The translations under genes and the position numbers were made by a program. From the NCBI RefSeq assembly GCF_000313135.1, contig NW_004457415.1, forward strand, positions 275,327 to 324,933: a stretch of 49,607 bases of DNA. Direction: 5' to 3'. The notes below the pieces were generated by a model. It was not told the origin of the DNA. It ran no database searches and saw only the letters and a list, made by a program, of their open reading frames with translations. This document shows, one piece after another, positions 10,340 through 21,300 of this stretch; position 1 is the first letter of the stretch; every line of letters begins with the position of its first letter. The DNA is from Acanthamoeba castellanii str. Neff. Its lineage: Eukaryota; Discosea; Longamoebia; Acanthamoebidae.

Positions 10340-13252
10340 CTAGGCGATGGCTGATCTTGGGGCGCCTTTGGGTTCGATGCGGCGCGACATGGCCATGAGG
10401 CGATCTTCGAGAACCTCCCACTTCCTCTTCGTCGTCATCTTGTCGCCCATGTCCTTTAGCCACTCGTCGATTCGATCCAGGTGCTTGCGCAATACCGCCT
10501 GAATCTGTGGGACTGCACCACAAATGTTGTCGTTATGTCCTGTATTGTGCATTGGGCATTGTGTGTCGTGCGTCGTGTCGTGTGTGTCGTGTTGCGTGCA
10601 GTGTCGGCCCTACCTGGGTGGAAATTGTAGGCTCGCTGCTGGTATTTCAGGAATTCGCTGATAGTCTCGTAGGTCGCCTTCCGCCTCTCGAAATCGATGA
10701 AGTTGGGCGGCCACGCCTGCGAGATCTTCTCCTTGTCCGACGCGGACTCGTTCAAGACAAGATGCCTACGAGCCACACCAAACACGCACGACACACACGA
10801 CACACGCGACACGCACGACACGCACGACACACGACACATAACGATACACGATCAGCATGGACGGAGAGGTCGCGAAAGTTGGGGGTCAAACAACGCACAA
10901 TGGTGGGAGGCAGGAGCCGCCGGTAGCCCACGCCTTCTTGATCTCGCTCTTCTGAGCCGCATACTGGCCGCTCGTGTCCATCAACTGCCTCGTATGCGCA
11001 CGAATCTGCAACGTGTGTTCGCTCACATGTGAGGCACGAGAGCGTGTGCGTGTGTGTTTACGTGTGTGCGCGTGCGTGTACCTTGGTGGCGTCATCGTGT
11101 AGCGATGTCCAGGTGTGCTCCAACCGATACACCGAGGCCTGTTCGAGGCCGGCCCAGATGCCGTTGAGGGTGTGGAGATTGTGGAACGACCGGAGGTGCT
11201 TGACGATGTTGAGCAGCTTGGTGATGATCGCGACCCGCACCTTGATCGTCGACCTCACCTTGGCCTGATCGCCACTCGCCGTCAGTGTGGTGTAGCCGCG
11301 ATCCCTCTTCGCCGGGGCATTCACTGCCTTCCCCCGTGCGAGAACCATCATCATCACCCAATGACTGATCTGTATTAAAATAAATTAATATCACAAATAC
11401 AACATACAAATTTCAATACAAATTTATATGTAATTTACGACAAAAGTGTTGAATGTTCACCTGGTTGAATTGGTAGGTTAATCGTAGTACGTTCGGGTCG
11501 TGCTTCCCTGGTGATTGTAGTTCAAGTGGCTAAACAAGCAAGATGAGCCAAGAAAAGAATGGCACAGACACACCACAAAAAGAAGTGCAGGAAACGTGCG
11601 CGCGTACTTGTATCCGTTGGTAGATCTCAAAGTCCAACAGGGTGAGCTGTCGGGCCAGCTCCAGGTCGTCGATGTCCTCCCACTCCAGGCGCGCCAAGAA
11701 GATGGTCTTGATGTTGATGATCGGCTGCTCGACCGGCCGGCTGGAGGTGGAAGCCGTACCCGGCTGCGCCGCAGTCGGTTGCTTCAGCTTCAAAAATGTT
11801 CGTAGCACCTTCAGCTGACCTCCGTCGTCGCTGGGTCCCATCGTCGTCGTCTGTGCGGCCGCACGCGCCCAGATGAGGACGAGTACCTTATAAGTATATC
11901 ACAGATATCAATATAATTTTCTCATTAAAAATGAGCGCGTACCGTGTATTGACACAGTTCGGCCAGACGATCCAGCATGTCCTTGTCAAAGTCGGCTCGG
12001 TACAGCTGCAGCCATTTTTTCAGCACGTTCACCGTGTAGAGTTGGATCGTGCTCCTGTGTGTGCGGTGCGTGTATGCGTGTGCGGACAGATGTATGTATG
12101 AGTAAGAGGAAACTGGAGGCAGGCGGCAAGGAAGAACAATACACACCTTACGTCCGGCTCGTGCTCGACGGGCACGGTATATCGCTGTAGGAGCTTCTCC
12201 AGCAACATATGCGGAGTAGTGAACGTCTTGTAGGTCATTAGAAACGAGTCCACGTACGTGTGGTCTGCATTCATCACCCGTGTGTGTGGCGTGCGTCGTG
12301 TGAGCAATTCCACAAAAACAGAGGGTGGGCGAATCCTGGTACCCATTCGTTGCTGTGAGGCGAGATTGGCCACAAGTTGATTCAGTGTGCCGGCCCTGAT
12401 GGCTCCCGTCTTGGCGTCCCGAACGATATTGCCCTCCGCCGGTTCATCCCATATGTTCACGTCTTTTCCCCCGACACAGTAAGCAGTGGTCGCGTGTGCG
12501 TGTGCGTGTGCGTGTGCGTGTGCGTGTGCGTGTGCGTACCTGCATCGCCGTCCTTCCAGCCGACCTTGGTCAAGTGCTCTTCCAGCGCCTCCTCACTGTC
12601 GTCTCCGTCGGGATCTGCAAAAAAAGAGTTTGGTGAGACGCTGTATCAGCGTTGAAACACTTCTGCCTGCTGATCCCGAGAAAGCAGTACCGAGAAAGAG
12701 GTCGTAGACCCTCTCCATGCGCTGGATGGCCTGCGACAGGTAGTGTCGCAGCATGCACTGATTCACGTGCGGCTCTTCGTCTGATATCAATGCATGAGTG
12801 GTGGTGAGTGCGCGTGTGCGTGTGCTCACATTGAAATGAAGGTAGCACGTACAGCGCAGGCCGCTCTCGCGTTGCATGTTGTCGAGGGACTCGCTGTAGC
12901 CGTAGTAGGCGAAGGCCTGCATGGCCAGCAGCCGGCAACACTTCCGGATGTCGGCCACGCTGGCGGGGGCGGGCGGCTGCTGGTTGAGCTCCACGAGCTT
13001 GGCGGCCCGCTGTAGGGGGAATAGCCGCTCGCTGAGCTCCTGGATGTACGGGTTGCGCTCGTAGGCCAGCTTCTTCCACTGCGAGCGGTCGACCGGCGGC
13101 GACGCAGGGTACCTGGCCCGGGGCGAGCGGAGCGGCTGCAGCAGCTCGAGCCCCAGGCCGCCGTCCGGCTGGACGGCGCCGTGGTGCGGGTTCAGCGGCG
13201 TTACAGACCCGCCGCGCGGGCTCAGCGGCAAAGCGGCCGACCACAAAGTCAT
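10340..13252 (-). CDS. Ras guanine nucleotide exchange factor (REM + CDC25 domains)
   Basis: Exons: 13252-12853, 12780-12691, 12614-12540, 12462-12343, 12264-12147, 12054-11943, 11850-11608, 11529-11461, 11369-11082, 11005-10899, 10765-10614, 10512-10340; 648 aa. A REM/RasGEF_N region (~205-310) shows GTLNQLVANL and DSFLMTYKTFTTPHMLLEKL. The CDC25 catalytic domain (~360-640) shows DIDDLELARQLTLLDFEIYQRI, NLHTLNGIWAGLEQASVYRLEHTW and PPNFIDFERRKATYETISEFLKYQ (quoted in parts). It would load GTP on a Ras or Rap protein at membranes. The usual P-[FY]-L-G-x-Y-L-T-D-L stretch before the NFxxR motif is not recognisable and is replaced by LPPLHLVLNESASDKEKI. The N-terminal ~190 aa show no known domain. 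Amoebozoa carry many RasGEFs of this layout. Confidence 0.9.
12493..12536. repeat. (TGTGCG)n hexanucleotide microsatellite in a RasGEF intron
   Basis: Seven or so tandem TGTGCG units between two RasGEF exons. Confidence 0.9.
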
Positions 13253-13504
13253 CTTAATCGAATAAATAATAAACAGTTTTTCAAAGTTTCACCTCTTCTA
13301 TTTTATCTTTTTCGTTATGTCTGTCTTAGGTAGCTCTCTCCATCCACCGACTCTTCTCTACCTGTTCCTCCTCCGTATAATTTTTGCTTTGTTTCGTCTT
13401 TTCTTTTCTTTGAGCACGTGGCGAAGCGACACTATGCCTTTTTTAGTCAAAAATAAATAAAATAAATAAAATGCAATGCAACATTTCCGTGGTGGGTGGG
13501 CGAC

Positions 13505-14457
13505 TCACCGGCGCGGCCAGGGTTTGGGTGGGTCGCAGGACGAGTAGTTCTCGACCAGCTGTTCGACGTTGTACAGCGCTTCATTAATCTCGCGCGACGA
13601 CATACCTGATGATGATGTTGGTGGAGACATCGGTGAGAGAGAGACAGCGATGTCTGTGTACGACCAAAAAGCAAGCAGAGTTTTACCCTCGCCAACGATC
13701 CGCGACGTGTAGGCTCGAGGGTTCCACAAGAACTTGAATTTGGCCAACAGCTTCGTCAGGTAGCTGACGAACAGACTCGAGTTGGCAACGGCGACACACG
13801 ACTGCAAAGCCAAGAGGAGGAGGAGGGTCAGTTATGTGCTTCTTCCCACAGACACGATCGCCCAGGGTGGCCTTGCGGCTCGGGCCAGACAGTACCGTCT
13901 CGTGGTCCTGATCCAGCACGCTGCATGCGAACTTGTTGGAGCCATCGGCCCACGTCAGCCGCGAATCGGACTTTAGCCGCTCCACCGCCACGCGCACCTC
14001 GCTGAGGAAGGCGTAAGCGACACACACACAGCGCGAAGGACAATAAACTGAGGAATGTACTCGATAGCCATGTTCCGGCCGCGATAGAGAAGGCACAAGG
14101 CCATCAACTTGATCTCTTGCTCGGCGCCGCCCTCTGGTGGTAGAAGCGACGAGTGACCGGTATCGAACAACGATGCCGTCATCTCTGCGACCGCAGTTGG
14201 CCCACTACCCTCGGTCGGCGTTGTTGATTGGCGACAGAGCGCAATGTCTTGACCTTTAGCGCCAGCAACGATGATGACGGACGAATGATGAGAAACTACC
14301 TTGTGCTAGGCGGAGCATGGTAGCATGACACGAAAGGCAGGTCGGCGTGGGGCACCAAGTGCTGTGGGTCCAACACGTCAAGCCCTTGGCTATAGTGCTG
14401 AATCGTGAGCGACAGCGTTGGGCTGTGTGTGTGTGTGTTGTAGTGTGTGTGTGTGTG

Positions 14458-14516
<59 letters not shown>

Positions 14517-15824
14517 AGAAAGGGAAAGGACCTTCCAAATCTCGTCGGGGCGGTAAGGCACGATATGGTTCGTGCGACCAGCTTGTTGATATCTCGAAAT
14601 GTTGGGCGCAAGCCATCGTGACGCTGATCTTGGCACATCTGTTGGTGGTGGTTGGTGAATGCGGTAGGTGGGTGGGTGGGTGGGTGGGGTGGTCGTTCAC
14701 TCACCTTACCCAAGGCATCATTCCCGAACACGAAGGACAGGGACGGGCGCGATCCAAGGCCCAGTACCACGTTATAAGGCTCTAAGATCGAATTCGGGCT
14801 CTGTGTGTATGCGGGCGGGAACGATTATATGAGCCGCGCGCACGCGACGCCATTGGTCGGGGAGTGGTTGGGGGTATAGTTAACTAAGTTGGCCAATGGG
14901 GAGTGAGCAAGCTTTAAACCCACCTCGAGGAATGGCAGGATGCAGAAGTCGATCACACGAGGAAGAGTGTCGTGCAAGAGGCGCTCACATAAGCCAGCAC
15001 CAGTCGCGCCTCCCACTGAGCGATAGAGCAGCAGCCCCTGGTGGTGGCGGTGTGCGCGGTGGTCGGTGATGGTGTTGGTGTTGGTTGGTGTAAGACTATT
15101 CAACGCCGATCGTCACAGGGGCTGGGGTTTGGAGACACGTGCCTGCACAGAATCGCACTGTTCCTGCAGCTTTCGGAGGCGCTCCAAGACTGCCTCCTTG
15201 TGCTCGGTGCCGTTGGTGTAAACGGCTCGCGAATATATACCAGCGTTGTCTGTGGTTGGTGGTGGTGGTTGGTGGTTTGGAGGAACACAAATGACCAGTT
15301 ATTCTTGCCTGAGCCCCTCAGGCACCGCTGGAGAAGAAGGCGAAGAAGGGATGTGAAACGAACCGGCGTGGGCGTACATGAACGAGGACTCATCGAACAT
15401 GGTGCCGGCGTCGGACCGTTGGATCGCATTAACTGAGTCCGTGTCGGCGTCAAAGAACAAGCACCTGGGAGGCACCAAGCATCGTCGTCGTCATCATCGT
15501 GATCACGCAATGAGTGTGTGTGCCATTGGCGCACCCGCCGCTACAAAAGTGGTGCGAGTACCGAGGCCTGTAGCACCCCTTCTCCGTCTCGTGATAGTAG
15601 GCCGGCGGAGGTGCGTGGGACCCATCGTCCACCACGAGGCGCCCATCGCTCGGGTCAATCCCGTGCTCCCTGCCATACCTGCAACCCCCCCCCCCAATTA
15701 ATAAATAAAATAATATATTCTAGATTGAAAAAAAAAGGCAGAAAGAATGTAGTGAGGGGCAGTACTGCTCCCATACGGCAGTGCCCACATTCAGGCCAGT
15801 CTGTCCCACATGCACCGACAGCAT
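13505..15824 (-). CDS. Highly divergent alpha-tubulin-like protein
   Basis: Exons: 15824-15766, 15678-15562, 15464-15364, 15249-15143, 15037-14924, 14800-14705, 14638-14532, 14422-14300, 14204-14061, 14001-13854, 13801-13687, 13605-13505; 443 aa against ~450 for alpha-tubulin. The start is MLSVHVGQTGLNVGTAVWEQY, with the T1 GQxG loop (Gln8); REHGIDP, then FFDADTD and GNNAGIYSRAVYTNG (the ANN region) follow. The T4 signature is GGATGAG (137-143) instead of GGGTGSG. SPNSILEPYNVVL, RPTFRDINKLVARTISCLTA, LMALCLLYRG and IVGEGMSSREINEA continue along the tubulin fold. A long loop between S9 and S10 is alpha-type rather than beta-type. The C-terminus is basic (DPPKPWPRR) with no Glu-rich tail or terminal Tyr. 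One intron (donor at 15142) is GC-AG. A tubulin-superfamily member is secure; its exact class and polymerising ability are not. Confidence 0.88.
14424..14515. repeat. (GT)n dinucleotide microsatellite in tubulin-like gene intron
   Basis: About 90 bp of nearly pure GT with two short interruptions. On the sense strand of the minus-strand gene it forms a CA-rich polypyrimidine-like run right before the exon at 14422. Confidence 0.95.
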
Positions 15825-15928
15825 TCTGGGGGCTTGTCAGGTACCGGCAGATAAAATATAAAAAAAGATTGTTTTCTTTTGCGTTTATTTTTGGCTTTTT
15901 GTTTCGTGTTTTCTTTGGTTACGTGAAG
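15825..15928. promoter_or_regulatory. Short bidirectional promoter (tubulin-like / ITPA)
   Basis: Only 104 bp separate the two divergent start codons. The gap is T-rich on the + strand (TTTTGCGTTTATTTTTGGC) and contains TAAAATATAAAAAAAG near the tubulin-like side. Both genes must draw 5' UTR and promoter from here unless start sites lie upstream in introns. Confidence 0.5.
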
Positions 15929-17165
15929 ATGAAGCGTTCTGGTGGTGCTGTGCGGCCGCTCACCTTTGTGACGGGCAACGCGAACAAGCTGGCGGAGGTG
16001 AAGGCAATCTTGGGCGATTCTATTCCTCTCACGTCCAAGGCCATCGATCGTACGATTTACTAATTCGTACTTATCCAATTAAATTTGAACGCTTGACAAA
16101 TCTCCAACTTGACCCTCCTTCGCAGTGCCTGAGCTTCAGGGTGAGCCTGAGGAGATCTCCAAGGAGAAGTGCAAGCTCGCCGTCGTTGACGTATGTAGTC
16201 TTTCTTTCTATTTTTTATTATAATTTGTTTTTAAGTGTTTTTTAAAACTCTATATTCAGGTGCAAGGACCTGTGATCGTGGAGGACACGTGCCTTTGCTT
16301 CAACGGGCTCAAGGGCCTCCCCGGACCCTACATGTACACACGACCACGCCAAGAGTCGCTACATGCCCTGTGCTGTTCTCACTCCTCTTCATGTTGGTTG
16401 TTGTGGTTTGTGCAATCAATCAGTAAGTGGTTCTTGGACAAGCTCGGCCATGAGGGCTTGAACCAGATGCTTGCCGGCTTCGAGGACAAGAGCGTACGCA
16501 GCATTCTTCATATGATTCAACTTTTGTTTCTATTTATCACCAATTGGGAACAATGTGCTGATCGTGACGATGTTGATGATTTTGTTTGTACCTAGGCCTA
16601 CGCGCTGTGCACCTTCTCCTTCTGCGCTGGCCCCGGCCAGGAGCCTATTGTGTTCGAAGGCAGGACCGAAGTACGATCTCCGCCTTTTTTTACTCTCTGT
16701 GCAGTCACTCGGTCGATGCCGCCCTCGATTGACCTTCTCGCCTTCTTGTTCATTCAAGGGCAAGATCGTGCCTGCCCGCGGCCCCACCAACTTCGGCTGG
16801 GACCCCATTTTCCTTCCCGACGGCTTCGACCAAACGTACGCGCTGCTTTGATTATTGACAAGAACGTACCATATTGTGTTGCATGCTCACACACAACACA
16901 CACACAACACACAACACAACACACAACACACAACACACAACACACAACACACAACACACACCATTTGCTGTAATGCGACAGTTACGCTGAGATGCCCAAG
17001 GACACGAAGAACACGATCTCGCACCGCAAGCGCGCCCTGGAGAAGCTCCGCACCTACATTGAGGACAACCTGCACCTGCTGGCCGCCGCCGAAGGCGAGC
17101 AACTCGCCGGCGAGAAGAAGAGCAGGGTCGACACCGAGGACCAAGCCGACAAGCCTGCCCAGTAG
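15929..17165 (+). CDS. ITPA: Inosine triphosphate pyrophosphatase
   Basis: Ham1/ITPA family house-cleaning enzyme that hydrolyses ITP, dITP and XTP to monophosphates in the cytosol. Seven exons: 15929-16049, 16126-16190, 16260-16333, 16424-16493, 16596-16670, 16759-16835, 16982-17165; 221 aa (human 194). Motifs: [12 protein letters not shown] at the start (substrate-phosphate loop, Asn and Lys), [57 protein letters not shown] and the C-terminal [10 protein letters not shown]. All residues expected for catalysis (Glu of the VED loop and SHR) are present. The ~25-residue extension ([18 protein letters not shown]) after the core is lineage-specific. Confidence 0.95.
16890..16962. repeat. (ACACAAC)n-like microsatellite in ITPA intron 6
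   Basis: Tandem CACAA/CACACAA units fill most of the intron before the last ITPA exon. Confidence 0.85.
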
Positions 17166-17401
17166 ACATGCAACAACAACACTGCCAAACAACAACTTGT
17201 TACTTGTTGCACATTGCGCTGGTGTATCAAGAATGCTAATAATGCACTTAATACAAAGCGCCACCTTAAGTGAGGATCGCCACCCGAACAGTCGAGCGAA
17301 AAAGAGAGAGGCGAGAAGTTCTGATCCCGATTTCATAAATCAAATCATCAACCCTATCGTCAGGATCCAACCCAAGCCTAAGGGGCGAGGGAGAAGTAAC
17401 G

Positions 17402-18337
17402 ATGATGGACTATTATCAGAACGAAGGGGCGGTGGTGCCCTACGGAAGTGAAGATTACAACGGGGGCGATGACAGGGCTCTGCCCCCACCGCCGCCCGAC
17501 ATGGGGGACGGTGGCGATTCCGGCTATGGTGGAGGATACGGCAATTACGACTATGGCAATGGATACGATCAACAGGCGTACGATTACAGCCAGCAGGGCT
17601 ACGATAATGGAGCCTCGGCCTACACCAATTACGATGCATCCGGCCAGTACGACACAACTGCCTATGGAGGCGGAGAGCAACACTACGACAGCTCTGCGTA
17701 CTACCAGCAGCAGCCAACGGATGCTACTACTCAGTCGGCCGCATCTTCATCGAGTGCCGCCCCCGCTGCGCCGAGTGGACCCCAATTGAAGAGGTGGGAG
17801 GTGGCCTGGACTCTCAAGGAGCTGCGAGATGAGAACAACTGGACTCTCGCCGCCGATGCTGGCGTACGCAACACTTCATCATTTCAAATTATAATTATTG
17901 GCCAATTCATTTGTAACTCTTGCCTCACGTTCTCTCTTCGATGGTGCAGCTGTTCAACTACCTCAAGCAATTTTCGAGCAACCTGGTGGCCAAAACGAAG
18001 GAGGTGGAGGGCGCTGTGGACACTCTGGTCACCGCCACCAAGGCTGCCGACGTCAAGCTGCACAACACCTTCAACGAGTTCCTCCTGCTCGCCAACTCGC
18101 AGTACATCGAGAACGTACGCACTGCACTGCTTCTCTCCCGCTCTCGCTCTCTACGCGCCTCACCTCGCACTCGTGTGGCCTTTGCGCCCATGTGCGCTTC
18201 ACAACGCAGCGTGTGTACGACGCCGAGGAGGAAATGCACGCGGCTGCCGAAGAGCCGAAGCCGGCGGACACCAAGAAGATGGAGGAAATGACCAGCGAGG
18301 AGATCGAACAGATTCTCTACCCCAAGGTACCACCTCT

Positions 18338-18381
<44 letters not shown>

Positions 18382-21300
18382 GCACACCTCGACGGCAATG
18401 CGTTTAAGGGCTCATCTTAACAACCCTCTCTCGTGCGATAGTATTTGGACGCCATCGGCAACGGTCTTCAAGCGCTGAAGCTGTCGGCGCTGGCCAACCC
18501 GCCGAAGCCCCCGATGCCGGCTTCGATGACCGAGGAGGGTGGCGAGGGTGCCGCGCCGGCTCCCGAGGCGGACGCGCAGGCCGACAAGACGCCGGACCCC
18601 TACGCCAAGTACCCGCTGCCCTACGTCATCGGCACCGTCGAGTTCCACGAGGACGACTTCTGCGGCCTCTTCCTCTCATCCGAAGGTGCGCACACATCAC
18701 ATCACCACCACCCCGCGCGTCGCATAGTTGGCATACTTAGGCTTTCCTCCTGTCGTCAACAAATGCTGACTCTGCCACGTCACGCTTTGGTGGGCCAATG
18801 GTGATGTGCAGATGAGCTGAGCGAGGAGGACTTGACCGAGGACGAGGGCGATCAGACGGAGGAGGGACTCACCGACGAAGAGGGCGGCGAGGGCTCCGCC
18901 GGCGAGAGCGATGGTGGCGACTACGACACGACGGGCACCGACAAGGGCAAGGAGCGGGTCGACGGCGAAGGCGGCCAGGAGGACAACGAGAACGAAGACG
19001 AAGAGGAGGAGAGCGAAAGCGAAAGCGAGAGTGAGAGCGAGGACAAGGGCATCTTCAGCGAGAGCTCCGAGGAAAGCTCCGGCGGCGGTCTGTTCTCGGA
19101 CGAGGAGGAGAAGGAAGAGCGCAGGCAGCGCCGCGAGGCGCGCAGGGCCGCCCGTGAGCAGCAGCGCCAGGAGCGGATCCAACAGAAGGCGGCCAGGCGG
19201 GCCGCTCGGAAGAACAAGAAGGCGGCGGCGCCCGCCGCACCTCCTGCCGATGCCGGCGCGGAGGAGGAGGAAGACGACGGTTTGACCGAGGAGGAGCGCA
19301 AGAAGAAGCAGCTGCAGCAGAAACTGGCGGCCGCGATCCAGCGTAACGCCAAGGGCGAGCTGCCCGAGAGCCTCGAAGGCAAGCGGAAGAAGCGACTGGG
19401 TCCCAACGACGAGACGGAGACCGAGCGGGAGGAGGACGAGGAGAGCGAGGAGTTTGTGCCGCCGAAAAAGCAGCAGCAGCAGCAGCCCAAGGACACCAAG
19501 TCGACCAAGATCAAGCCCGACGACCTGTTCGCGTCGTTCCTGGACAAGAGCGACGACGAGGAGGAGAAGGACATCTTCGCCGACTTTGGCGACGACATGG
19601 GCGGCGATACCAAGAAGGCCCCCACGAAGAAGGCCGCCGAGAAGAAGTCCGCCGCCAAGGCCGAAGCAACGAAGAAGTCCAGCGGCGGCGGCGGACTCTT
19701 TGAGGACATTCTCGCCGGCGGTGGCGATGATGAGGAGGAAGATCAAGGCATGTTCGGCGGTGGGTCGACGAAGAAGGCGGCCGCCAAGGACAAGAAGTCG
19801 GCGGCCGCGGTGCCGTCGTTCCTCGGCGACGAAGGCGGTGACGAAGGGCTGTTTGGTGGCGGCGGCGCTGACGAGGCCCCCAAGGCGGCTCCTACGAAGA
19901 AGGCGGCGCCCGCGGCCAAGAAGTCGGCCGGCGGCCTGTTTGGCGCCAGCGAGGACGAGGCCGAAGGAGCCGACCTGTTCAGCGGCGGTGGCGCTCCCGC
20001 TTCCACGAAGAAGGCGCCGGCCGCGGCCAAGAAGTCGGCCCCCGCCGCCGGTGGCGGTCTCTTTGGCGGTGGCGACGACGAGGAGGGTGAGGGCATGTTC
20101 GGCGGTGCTCCCGCGCCGGCGAAGAAGAAGGCGGAGACCAAGGCCGCTGCCCCCAAGTCCTCCGGCGGACTCTTTGGCGCGAGCGACGACGAGGGCGGCT
20201 TCGGTGCCGCTGAGCCCGCCCCTGCCAAGAAGGCCCCGGCCTCCGCCAAGAAGCCAGCGACGGGCGGCGGTGGTCTGTTCGGCGATCTCGGCGGCGACGA
20301 TGAGGCCGGCGACGCCGGTGGTCTCTTTGGCGGCGTAGCGGTGCTGCCCACGTCCGGCGGCGCCAAGAAGGCCGCGCCCGCGCAAAAGAAGTCCACGGCG
20401 TCGTCCTCGGGCTCGTCGCTCTTCGGTGGTGACGACGAGGAGGGCGACTCCATCTTCGGTGGCGCGCCCGCCCCTGCCGCGGCCAAGAAGACCCAAGCGC
20501 CGCCGCCCAAGGCCGCCGCGCCGGCCAAGGACACTCTGCTGGGCGACGATGAGGAGGCGGTCGCTGACAACGGCGGTGGCAAGCAGGCGTCGAGCAAGCC
20601 CTTCGGCGGTGTCAAGATGTTCCCCGACATGGCCAACGCCGCTGCCGCCAAGGCCAAGGACATCAAGAAGGCGCCGGCCGCTGCTACTGCTGCTGCTGCC
20701 CCCGCCGCGACGAAGAAGCAGGCGGCGCCCGCGGCCTCGCCGCTGGGCGGCGGTGACGAGGAGAAATCCGGTGGCGGTCTCTTTGGCGGAGTCGCGGTGC
20801 TGCCCACGTCCGGAGCGCCCAAGAAGGCCTCGGCGCCCGCACTTGCGCAGGCCAAGAAGAGCGGAGGTGGCGGCCTGTTTGGCAGCGAGGACGAGGGTCT
20901 CTCCGACGGCGATGACGCCAACGCCCTGTTCGGTGGCGGCGGCGTGACGGCGGCCAAGAAGAAGTCTGCCGAGCCGGCCAAGAAGGCGGAGGAACCGGCG
21001 GCTGCCAAGAAGGAGCCGGCCGCCATTAAGAAGCTGATCGGTGGTGGAGGCGGACTTTTCGGTGACGACGAGGAAGGCGCCAGCGGTGCCGGTGGTCTGT
21101 TCGGAAGTCTTGGTGGATTCCCCGCTTCTGGTGCGATCTCGCCTTTCCTTTGCGTGTGTCGTGTCGTGTTGTTGGTCGTGTCGTGTGTGTGGTAGCTAAT
21201 GGCCGATCGTTGCAGACGAACCAGCCGTGGAGAAGCCCAAGGCCGAGGCGCCCAAGAAGAAGCCCGCCGCGGGAGGTGGCCTCTTTGGCGATGAGCCCGC

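Noticed and set aside
12265..12342. Continuous reading of RasGEF through this stretch as coding
   Set aside because: The frame is open, but GTACC...TGCAG ends and the direct join RM-DHTYVDSF fit the REM domain better. Retention remains possible.
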